Shown here piece by piece: positions 53,500 through 64,000 of a stretch of DNA of 64,000 bases. Source of the stretch: Epiperipatus broadwayi (lineage: Eukaryota; Onychophora; Udeonychophora; Euonychophora; Peripatidae). Below the pieces are notes generated by a model that was given only the letters and a program-made list of their open reading frames with translations, was not told where the DNA came from and ran no database searches. Within the stretch, counting starts at the first letter, position 1. Each line of letters opens with the position of its first letter. Location of the stretch: assembly GCA_028023455.1 (NCBI GenBank), contig JAQFVV010006722.1, positions 124,001-188,000 on the forward strand, in the 5' to 3' direction. The position numbers were made by a program, and so were the translations under genes.

Positions 53500-56400
53500 C
53501 GATGCTTTTATGTGTATATCTGTGGTCAGTCTTCTGAGGACTGTAAATATGATGTGAAAGCATCAAAAGTATAGGTACAGTAATTATTATTAAATTTTTT
53601 ATTTAAACTCTTTATGAATATTTTCACATTAATATGGAAGAGTATAAAAATGTAATTATTATTCATTTAGCATATATAATAAATTTCAACCAGGAGATAG
53701 ATTCTCTAATGATTTTAGTAAATTCCTCATCTCTGACACTTTTATCCATAGATTTGATAACATTTTATTATATGGTTCATAATTTATGTTTGCCCACATA
53801 TACAGAAGTCAGTAAATATTAAATTTTATTTAAAAGTAATGGGCACAATAATTATGGATCGTCCTGAATCTAATAATGAGATTCAAATAATGTCTAGAAA
53901 GATCAAATCCAGTTGGTTTTTCAATTAGATGTGGAAAAAAAAATTACATTCTAAAAGTTAATTTTTGTTATTGGATAATAATTTAGTATTTTTAATTAAA
54001 CATTCTCTTTTATTCTATTGTAAGAAAATAGCTATAAATTTTAGATAAAGTATAACTTGGAATTATAAAAGTAAACATTTGTTTACAGAAATAAAATAAA
54101 AAAACACATTATGACAGAAAATGTTTTAGCTATTTTATAAGTAAGCTATTAAATACTTCAATAAATTCTTTACACTTTTTACCTATTGTATAACTGAAAA
54201 TGATGTACATTACTAATTTTCATTTATAAATTTAAAAAATATTTTTGATGTATTTTTCCATTAATTTGATGATATACATGTTTGATTATATGCTTGTCAA
54301 TTTGGTTTATTTAAATTGTTCACATTAGAATAATTTATTTATATTTAAATAAATAAATAAAAGTTATAAAAAAATCGAAATTTTTACCAGTTTAGCATCT
54401 GTACTAATTTTTATTTTTAGATAGTAACTGTAATATAACTTATATAGTTTTTATTTGTTTACTTATTTATTTACTTTTTATGAAAATATTTAATATTTAG
54501 TTTAATTATGAAATCATATTATGACTTACATTTTACATATAATTAAATAATTAACAGAGATGAGTCTCTTAAAAATATTGATTCGAATACTTTTTGACAG
54601 TCATTGTTATCCATTTAGAAATCATGTTGAAGGCTATGTGTGTGGATTGCGATATATAAAAAAAGATCAAACATGTTTAGTGATTTTTGATATGTTAGAA
54701 TTTATGAACAAAGGATATGTAAATGCTTTTATTCAACATATTTTGTTTATGGTATACCCTGATAAGTATAAAAGTAGAATAAAAACCATTTTACACAAAG
54801 TAATATTCTATTATCAAAAATAAAAGGCATCCCCATTATAAAAATTTATAGAAACTCACAGTCATATATATAGCAATGTTTGATAATTTAAAAAAAATCA
54901 ATTAACCTCTTGTAAGATAAACATTTCTGGCATTCAAACCTAATATCGTCAGTTTCTTAGAAGAACAGCTGAGATTATACATCAAATATAGCAACTCAGT
55001 ATCTATTTGAATAGATTTTTACAGCTTAATTTTATATATATGACAATCAATTATATAGTTTAATATTTTAAAATGAACTTGGTAGAAATTATTTAGTGAT
55101 TTGAGTTATAGATTATAAGTTATGCTTTTTAATATAAAAATTATATAAATGATTATGATTTTACTCATAAATTGATAAACTTTTCTTAAATAAATTGTAA
55201 TTAATTCCAAGTGCTAAGAATGCTAAATGAGAAAAATTCAGTGTAGATGTATCTTAAAACTTGAGCTAGCACTTTCAATACTTAAGTTATGATATCATAT
55301 TCATAACAGTGACTGATGGGTGTAAATAAGATGTAAATTTATGCAAATGTATTCAAGTGAATTAGATAGCCCACTTTTTAAAGAGGGGTAAACAGTATTC
55401 TCATTTTTATGAAGTTCGAGTTATTGGTGATGTACCATGTCTCCTTTATTTTCTGCTGGAGTCATTTTGTTTGATGCACACAATATTATACTCTAAATGG
55501 TAAGATCTATATAAAATAAATTGAGAAAATTCATATCTGAATAGAAATTTTTAATTATATATGCATATATTGTGATCAAATAAATCAGAGCACAAAAAGT
55601 TCTATAAAAGCTGATTCAAATACTGGATGTTTAGTTCATTAAAATCAAATTATTAGAAAATTAAATTGGAAAATAGACTTTATACAAAAGGATAAATAAT
55701 AGAAAAGTAATAATTGTAAAATGGAACATCTTTATTTATATAAAGTACTTTAAATTCATTAAGATTAAAAATAGAGATTCATCAAATATTGTAAGATGGT
55801 GTATAAAGAGATGCAAATATAAAGTCAAAATAAATATGCAAATTTATCAGATGTGCATGTTATAAACAGCCTTCTTTATATAACATTGTAATTTCTAAAT
55901 ATAGGGGTTGCTTGTGAATGCAACTCTTACATCATTTTAAAGAATAAATAATGATCAAAGCCCTTTTAATATTAAAACAAAATAAATTAACAATAAATTT
56001 AAATAATTGATGTGCAATAAGCAACAGATAAAACAGGACATTTGAGACTGTCATATTTTGGAAAAAACTAACCCAGAAAAAATGGCTATATTAGCTTTTG
56101 TGCTAGATAAGCATTTTGTGCTCATCCAATGAAAAGAAGGGATTAGACCAAATCAATTTTTATTTGCAAGAAGTTAAAAAAATAAATATTCAACTTCATG
56201 ACAGTTTCCAGTTATGAGAAGAAATTTAAAGATATAGTAATTCAGGATATAGTGTTTGACAAAAGGAAGTTATTCACTGCTATCATCATATAATTCCTCA
56301 GAGATGAGTAGATGCTGTACTTTTTGATGCAGAAGCATATTATTGTCTGTCTATTGCTTGAGACATATTACCAATACCTGAAAATCTACCTATCATGGTG

Positions 56401-56800
56401 ATAGTAAACTGAGGAATTCTGTATTAATAATGTAATCTACATAAGTTTCTATGAGTATGATTAACTAATCAATAAATTTTAGAGACCATTTGGGTAAGAA
56501 TATTAACTGTTGATCAACTACCAGAGATGAACCAAATCCAAATTTAGACCAGCATAAGGAAGAATTAAATATCCTAATGATAGTAACCAATTGTTGTGCA
56601 TGTATGAAATATACATTCAGTTAAAATACCTAATTATCAGATTACAAAAATTAAGATTGCAAAAATATGTAAAAGCCATGGTAAAAAATGTACTTCTTTC
56701 TTTAATTTTTTTAGGTCTAAATAATGGTTTCTTAATAAGATTTTTTTTTAATGTACTATAATTAGTTGCATAAAAATTTTGTAAAGATTCAAAGGCAGTT
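53500..56800. other. AT-rich region; unassigned frames
   Basis: The 62-codon frame at 53634-53822 and the 87-codon frame at 54560-54823 (with HVEGYVCGLRYIKKDQTCLV) have no motif I recognise. The second is less biased than most and could be a relic of a coding element. No upstream or downstream partner exon was found. Confidence 0.35.
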
Positions 56801-56825
56801 ATTTTAATTTGATTGGGAATTTTAA

Positions 56826-57632
56826 ATGAATAAAATTCTACTTTTGAATTTTGTAGATATATGCAAGGGAGTACACAAAGATAACTGGAATCATTCTCTG
56901 GTTGGTGAACCTGTTGTAGTATATGCTTCAGCTACTAAATACTTTGTGAGGAATCCATTTGCATCAATCTGTCAAATGACATTGCTGTGTAAAATTGTGG
57001 TGCCACATAGTACTTTTTTTTTGTAAAGTGTGTTTCACATATTTGGCGATTTTTATAATGATTGAAAAATTCAAACAATGTGAAATTCTGTTCTCATTTA
57101 CAGAAAATGATAGGGAAAGCAGTTTGTAAGCAAGCTGATCTCATAAAAACACAAGTTTATGAGTGGTTTAATTAAAATGTTAAATTCACCATGTCTCTAA
57201 AAAACATGGCAAATGAAATTTAATGTCCAAACAATGCTGATTTTTTTTTACACAAACAACATTTTTCTCTTAGATTTAGTTCATAATAGTCAGACATTTT
57301 ATCTGCAATTACTGAAACATTTATTTGATGTGATAAAAAACATAAACATCCTCTTTGTGGCAAAGAGAAGAGTGGAAGCTTTACACCAACAAAGTGTCAT
57401 CTCTCAAATCCTTGAGTGTGAAATGCTTTTTAATTTAATTCAGCATGACTCTGCTTATCTATCAGCCACATTCACTCAAGCTCACTTCATGCATTTTTTT
57501 AATCTCTCAAATGAAAAAAAATATTTTTTTGTGGACATAAAAGTGGTGAATAAAATCCCACAGGTGTTAAAAGGCACCACTTTTCAAGTATTTCTAGACT
57601 ACTTTGAAAAATTAAAAACATGTTTAGAATGA
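56826..57632 (+). pseudogene. Unidentified coding relic (two frames of 66 and 139 codons)
   Basis: The frames at 56826-57026 (with NWNHSLVGEPVVVYASATKY) and 57213-57632 (with AKRRVEALHQQSVISQILEC and AYLSATFTQAHFMHFFNLSN) have balanced composition with Cys, His, Gln and Trp, unlike chance frames here. They lie on the same strand with stops between them. A transposase or retroelement remnant is the likeliest source, but I cannot assign a family; no catalytic motif is visible. It may also be chance. Confidence 0.3.
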
Positions 57633-57639
57633 TGTTTTA

Positions 57640-59385
57640 GATCAAATGGATAATAATTTGAAAGAGATTAAATTTATAACATTTAAAAATAAATAAACAA
57701 TTTTTTTTATTATAAAATTCTGGTTACTTTGGATACCCCCTTACATGTGATAGTTTTTAAATCAATGGGTTCAAGCAAGATTATGATACACCAAATAGAA
57801 AATGATCTTCACCATGTGTTAAATAATTAAAAATATATTTGATATTATTATTAATATTTTAAATATAATTATAATATAAATGATTAAGTAAATGTAATTA
57901 AAGAGGATTAAATAATAATAATATTATCATCATCATTATTACATAATGAAATAAACATATTTGACATATAGACTATTAAATTTTTAATCTTTATTTAAAA
58001 AGATTCACTGAAATCTTATGGATATATTAATTAAAATTTTTGTCACTAAATACAGTTTGATATATTAAATAAAATTTTATCTCCTACTTTCATTTTCATT
58101 CTTATTACTTTTCTAATATCGTTGCAAATCATCATCAATGCACTGCTTAATGTTAAGTTATTCTCAAAAAATTTTATGGAGAGAAGTTTAAATAATTGTT
58201 GCTGAGAATAGATATAACAGTCATCATTGATCCTTATTTTATCATGATGCAGTACCTGAACAATATTGAGCATTTTAACACATAATTAAAAGTACCAATA
58301 TAGGAGACCTTTAAACTGATTATCAGAGAGATGTTTTAAATTAATGATGATCATGAAATATAACCAGTATCCATATATAAAACATTTGTATGATACTCAG
58401 AGAAACTGATATATAGCTTGATCATTATCAATATTCTTAATATTCCATTTAAATTAATGATATTTAAATCTTTCAGTATATTGATAATAAAATCTTAATA
58501 TATCAATAATACCTACAATGTAACAAGGTGGAGTTGGTTTCATTTTCTATCTGCCTATAATATAATTGTGTTTTCTGTTTGTAAAACACTTACTAACTAT
58601 GAACATTTTACCTTTCATACTTTCAAATAAAAAAAATTAAATACGTTTTACACGAAATAAAATTCTAATACATACTGAGTCATGGTCAATGATGTGGAAA
58701 GACTAACTATTGTTGTGGAATATGGCTCTTATAAAATCAGTCCTTTGAAGTTTATATTACTAGTTACAATCCGGACTGGTTATTATACACATCATTAGAT
58801 CAGTAGAGAACACTTTTATACTATAATTGATGTTAATATTTTATCCAGAGATTGGATTAAAAGCTAGTACATTTAAAATGTAAAGCATACAATTGCAAAA
58901 AACGGGAAAAATTTTAAATAATGGACTTAAAAAATCATTTCAGGCAGTTTAAAGTTAGATTCTGCTTATTCATTATAATAAGTAATTATTTCAGTAATTA
59001 GATTATTTGTTCTGAATTAATATAAATAAAAGCATTAAATGCTCTTCTATTCATTTTACACACTGAAAATCTAATATTTTATTATTCCGAACTTCCTAAA
59101 ATAGCTGGCAATTTGGCTTTCTAAAAGTTTTCTTTAGAGGTTTTTCTACTATTTAAAAAAAAAAAAAGATTTTGATACATTTTATAGAATGCAAAAGATG
59201 CTTGAACCATTATGTAAGAGAATCAGGTAACAGTAAACATATCAAAATCATTAATTGTAGATATGACAGCCATTCATTTCAACTTGCTAAGATCATATAA
59301 ATGATAATTTAGAAGTAGTAACACTAGTAAACAATTTCTTCTCTACAAGAAAGAGAAAACAGGAGGAATATTTATTTTATAATTT
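57640..59385. other. AT-rich region without recognised gene
   Basis: Only short biased frames (75 codons, 58046-58273 minus, no motif). Confidence 0.4.
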
Positions 59386-59388
59386 ATG

Positions 59389-59683
59389 TAAGTCATTATA
59401 CCCACATGGAATGAGTTTAAACATAGGTACTATTATATCTTTGCATTATATAGTTTTATAATATGTTAAAAAATGTATACACATAATTTATATTTTTATA
59501 TGCATATCTGTTTATGTATAGATATATTTATTTATTAAGTCATTACACCCACGTGGAATGAGTTTAAACATAGGAACCATTATATCTTTGCATTATATAG
59601 TTTTATAATACGCTAAAAACAAAATTGTATCCACATATTTATATATGCATATCTGTTTATGTATAGATGTATGTATGTAAAGT
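59389..59683 (+). repeat. Direct duplication, period 147 bp, two units
   Basis: TAAGTCATTATACCCACATGG at 59389 recurs at 59536 (as TAAGTCATTACACCCACGTGG), with GAATGAGTTTAAACATAGG, TTTGCATTATATAG and GCATATCTGTTTATGTATAG following in both. A few substitutions and small indels separate the units. Confidence 0.9.
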
Positions 59684-60339
59684 GGAATTTACTTTTTCAT
59701 TTATTAATCCAGCATATTAAGAATTAACAATAAGCAAGGAAAGGAGTGACTTAATGTAGTTCATATATAATATTTATCATGTAAGTTTGATATGATTTTG
59801 CACATTTGTAGTGCTGTAGACATTTATTGCAGTTTAAATAAAAATAATAATTTTAAGAAAAGTTTTATTTATATTTACGCATACTTAGTGAATATGTAAG
59901 TATATTCTTAACTAATAATAATTCCAAGCAAATAATCTAGTTAATACAATAACTTAATTAAAACAATTTAATTATTACCTATAATTATAAATATAGGAAA
60001 TTAGTGTAATGTTATTTTACTAGTAAAATGTCGTAAGATTGCACTATTTAGCTTTTCTTTTTTTGAAGAAAACCGATGTCTGAATTGATATAATACCATT
60101 GAGCAGTACAGACAGATAAATTTTCTCTTTATAATACTTTTTTTAGTTATTATTTTATTATATATCACTATTGTTTCAGTCTATAATCATCAATAGAGTG
60201 TAATAGCATCACGTGAAAGATTCCATTGTTTTCCTTTATATTCTATTATTTTGAGTCACATGCTACATAATTATAAAATTCATAGCCAATGACATGACTA
60301 GTATGATTTTTCCATCATACTAGGAGGTGTTTTCATCTT

Positions 60340-61400
60340 CAACTTTTTCTTAATGATACACACTTTTTTATAATGTTGATCTTTTGATTGTGTCCAAAAT
60401 ATGCCATTTTTATGTCTCTTTATTCCCACAGATAGACTTTTGTTAATTTTAAATTCTTCTAAAATAGACACACTATTTCTTTAGCCAGTATTGAAATTTA
60501 AAAAGGTTTTTTGATAAAACTACATCTTAAATTCATCCATCCTTTGTTCACCTAAATTTTTGAGTGTCCATTATTTGCATGCATAAGTAGCAAATTAGAA
60601 AATTCAGACAACTGATCACTTTTAATTTAGAGACTCTCAAAATATTTTCATTTTTCAATCTTTTAAATAGTTTTATCAATGATGTTCTTACATCCAATTA
60701 TTCTGTGTATTTCCTGTTTGTATTAATCGTTATCTACCACTTCAAAATCTATGACATCTCTAATATAAAAAATATTGCAATTGATATGATATTGTTTTAA
60801 GACAATTTTTTTAATATCATAACTTTTGCTTTTCATAGTTAGATTCTCCATTTGTTAACACTTTCTCATCATTCATCAAAGTCAAAATGGCATTAGAATA
60901 TCTAACATTATGGGTATCCTACCAACAGGTATCCCATCATCCCAGTCTTCAAGCACATTGATGCATGATGAAAGTTCATAATCTTAACAAACGGTTGCAT
61001 CTTGGATCATGTTGATAAAGTTTTATTTATTTTGATTTTCACAGAATTAAGTTCATATAGATTTTGGATAAATTGCACCAGATCTAAAAGTGCTCTCAAA
61101 TTTAAGCATGCGTCAAAAGCTTTCTTTAATCAATAAACATATATATATATATATATATTAGTATTATATTCTTTAGCATTTTCACTCATCTGAGAATCTT
61201 TTAATCTCTGTTCTCTAGTTTTTTTCTTCTAAACTTTAATTCTGACTGCTCTTCGATGTTTGTTAAAGAATTAATGCTTTTAGAGTTCATTAATTACGTT
61301 AAGTATTTTTTTAGTTACACAAGAAATTAGGACTATTGATCTATAATTGCTATAATTTGTAGAATTATTTTTTTTTAAAGTGGAATTTATATATATTGTA
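60340..61400 (-). pseudogene. LINE reverse transcriptase and C-terminal relic (another copy or family)
   Basis: Minus-strand patches in order: NYRSIVLISCVTK (usual NYRPISL), an internal (TA)n at 61140-61158, KKAFDACLN (usual YKKAFD) and QNLYELNSVKIKINK. The reading then continues through VGYP to LMNDEKVLTNGE-like text (usual ADD followed by LI.), and a C-terminal part with QRMDEFKM and MAYFGH (usual R...YFGH). It is heavily decayed. The C-terminal words differ from RTE copy 2, so it may be a different LINE family. Confidence 0.55.
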
Positions 61401-61857
61401 TAATTATAGTAAAATAAATGAACATAAATAAAATTAGTATATTACAATAAATTATAAAATGTAACTTTTTTTACCTTTATTTGACAAAAATACTTGTCAG
61501 CTAGTTAATCTTTTAAAAAATTCCATATATTAAATGAATTTTTATATTTTTTCTTTTTTACTATAATTCCATAAAATAAAAAATAATGGAAGTTTTCTTT
61601 TTATTGAAAACGAAATACAGTAATAATATAATCATTATTATTAGAAATGCAATTTATATTAATTAGTCATTTAAAAAGTAAATGAAGAATAAAAAATTCA
61701 TTGAATCTTTTATATAAAAACAATCAATCAAAAATAAAATAAATACGTGATTGATATTTTTGAATTTATATGATTATAATAAACATTTTATTTTTCTGTT
61801 TATACAACTGAAAATAAATACATATTTTTAAAAAATATATAATTTTTACACTAATGT

Positions 61858-62412
61858 TTCCAGTACTTAAGATTTGCCCATATATAAGCATTTGGGTTGG
61901 AAAGAATAAGTGGGTTCATTTTATTCTTTCATAAATACTATATCTTGTGTTGGGAATGAAAGTATTCATTTTTTATTAACACTCATAAAAAGTGCATGCA
62001 CAATAGCTTGAAAATGCTGATCTTTAATGTATTACAATTTATAAAACATAGTGCTATAAAATAAATGCTTATCTACATATGTTTAAGTTTCATTTGAGAG
62101 TGATGTTTAGTAAATTCTAGATAATTTCGTCCGACGTCATTCATTCAGACATCGTAAACAGTAATTTAAACTGAGTGGTCTATCCTCACGCTTTCATTTC
62201 CAGTACTTAAGATTTGCCCATGTATAAGCATTTGGGTTGGAAAGAATAAGTGGATTCATTTTATTCTTTCATAAATACTATATCTTGTGTTGGGAGTGAA
62301 AGTATTCATTTATTATTAACACTCATAAAAAGCACATGCACAATAGCTTGAAAAGGCTGATCTTTAATGTATTACAATTTATAAAACATAGCGCTATAAA
62401 ATAAATGCTTAT
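61858..62412 (+). repeat. Direct duplication, spacing 340 bp, about 220-bp units
   Basis: TTCCAGTACTTAAGATTTGCC begins at 61858 and 62198. Both units run through GCATTTGGGTTGGAAAG, CTATATCTTGTGTTGGGA, CACAATAGCTTGAAAA and AAATAAATGCTTAT, with roughly 10 differences. The 118-bp intervening sequence is unique. There is no coding potential in either unit. Confidence 0.9.
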
Positions 62413-62429
62413 TTATATAATGTTTTGTT

Positions 62430-64000
62430 TTTTTGACGGGGAAGGCTAGGAGTTCTATTCAGGGTGTAGCGATGATTTCTGATTATGTTCAATGAAATAG
62501 TGATTATGTTACTAATGTATATATATATACATTTTTACCCTCAATTTTATCATTGCATACCTATTTCAAATTCCATTACATAAAAGTTATCCATCAACGT
62601 AAAAGTTTTAGACCATCTTCTTTCCTTATGCATGTATTTTCATAACCAGTCTCCATGTGTCATGTGAGCTAGAGACCTTAAATATCTGGACTTTGTACTG
62701 TATTAATTCTCTGACATTTTTCATTGCATGACTTCATCAGAAAATAGAGACTTCTATACAGTTTTAGCAGTTTGTGGAAGAATTAATAATAGCTGCATTA
62801 AAGAACTATTTCCAATTTTTATTAGTGCCCCCACCCCCTACTTAATGAATTATTATTGTGGAGTAAAGATTTATATGTTTAATGTCTTTAACTCATCTTA
62901 TGAGTGAAGGTTGTTCTTAAACTACATGTATAATAAAGTGATCTGGAATATTTTACTGTAGTAGATGATTACAGTATAATGGAGCTAAAGAAAATATACA
63001 TAGAGAATATGAGCAATGTACTTTAAATATGTATAAATCCAGGCTACCAACAAAAGATCACAATTCATCAATAGTGAATTAGCCTTTAAATATAAGGATT
63101 CCTAATTATTTGAAAAGATAAAAACAAATTTTCACATGAACAATAATAATAGTAATCCACACTGCATCACTATATTCCAGAATGACAATCTCTTTTGAAC
63201 AGTGAGCTACATAAGACATAGTCATTATTAATTAGACCATATCATTAAGCTGGGGTTTTTTTTTTCCAAATATAATATTATTAATCTCCTGTGACTTATT
63301 CTTGAACAATCAGTTAAAAAATCCCATATTCTTTTCTTTCCTCTCTCAGAAAACTCATTGTTGAGCAAAAAACTTTCTAAAGATCTTATAGCTGATCAGT
63401 GAAAGAGATGAAATTATCTATTATATTTGTTTATTACCGGATTTTATTGTTTGAATAGTTTTTCAAGCTTGCTTTATTCTCTAGCTAATAATAACTAGAA
63501 ATCCGTTTACCATCTAGAATTAATTATGGATTGACTACTTTCTCAAGACAAATTGAAAATTTGAAAGAAATTTCAAGTTTTACCAGCCCTGATTCAATCT
63601 CAGGTCATTTGTATGATAGAAATATGTGCTACTTTTGTATCATAAAACTATGAAGAATGGTTAAATATTCCTCTAATAAAATTCCACTCCATATGGACGA
63701 CAAGTAGTTATTTACAACATACACATGTATATATTAATAGTAATATTGAATTTTGTAATGAGTTAAATGCTGAAACTTTGCTTTTCTATTTTGAAAAGTC
63801 TACTTTTTATTATTGAGATATAAAAAACATAATTATTATACCTTTATAATAAATAAACAAATGTCTGATGTTTAATAATTATTTCACAGGTGCAGAAGCA
63901 TTTGTTTAATTAGAAAAATAGATTTTCCTTACTAACAACAATATTAGTTGAAGAAATTATCAAAATGACGAAAAAATAAACTATATAAGATATCTATTTT
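62430..64000. other. AT-rich region without recognised gene
   Basis: A short G-rich stretch at 62437-62475 (GACGGGGAAGGCTAGGAG) stands out but has no partner in the window. The rest shows no motif-bearing frame, repeat family or RNA gene. Confidence 0.4.

Noticed and set aside
54560-54823. 87-codon frame as an exon
   Set aside because: No conserved motif and no neighbouring coding segment; kept as unassigned.

Overview
The window looks like a gene-free, strongly AT-rich stretch of an animal nuclear genome, most likely an invertebrate with a large, repeat-loaded genome; I cannot name the species. No convincing host exon, tRNA gene or rRNA was found. The only long intact reading frame (791 codons, 4886-7261, minus strand) is the reverse transcriptase/GIY-YIG endonuclease of a Penelope-like element (PLE). 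Nearly all other recognisable sequence is decayed transposable elements, simple repeats dominated by (TA)n, and inverted or tandem duplications.

Layout. 0.7-2.1 kb: PLE family B as two 5'-truncated copies head to head, with (TA)n at both ends. 2.2-2.5 kb: the first copy (F1) of a short retroposon, family F. 4.7-8.8 kb: PLE family A, made of an intact copy, a 266-bp pseudo-LTR and an inverted truncated copy. 11.1-13.1 kb: a probable 2.06-kb solo LTR inside (TA)n. 13.5-15.2 kb: the 5' half of an RTE-type LINE. 15.9 kb: a tRNA-Gly-derived SINE (S1), followed by a 117-bp tandem repeat. 18.7 kb: PLE fragment G. 19.2-19.6 kb: a non-autonomous hAT element with an 8-bp target duplication. 22.8-23.7 kb: a foldback repeat, (TA)n and an RTE 5' leader. 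23.9-27.9 kb: two PLE family C copies in tandem. 28.7-29.1 kb: F2, a nearly perfect hairpin. 30.9-34.7 kb: a 3.8-kb palindrome built of degenerate satellite-like units, carrying a nested SINE. 35.3-36.1 kb: two more SINEs. 39.5-39.95 kb: PLE fragment D. 43.5-46.5 kb: a nearly full-length but decayed RTE LINE. 48.6-50.3 kb: another RTE copy, carrying F4. 50.7-51.4 kb: PLE C3 in inverted arrangement. 53.4 kb: SINE S5. 60.3-61.4 kb: another LINE relic. Direct duplications lie at 59.4 and 61.9 kb.

The most interesting pattern is in the PLEs. Several families carry a hammerhead-ribozyme-like core just downstream of the GIY-YIG coding region. All three family C copies also carry a tRNA-like segment between the ORF and that core, best preserved in C3 with A-box-like and B-box-like motifs. 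Three families (A, B, C) show 5'-truncated copies joined head to head, and families A and B are bounded by (TA)n. Family F is bounded by 11-14 bp target duplications, has no poly(A) tail, and tends to form inverted duplications itself. All family calls come from motif reading by eye; no database or folding software was run.
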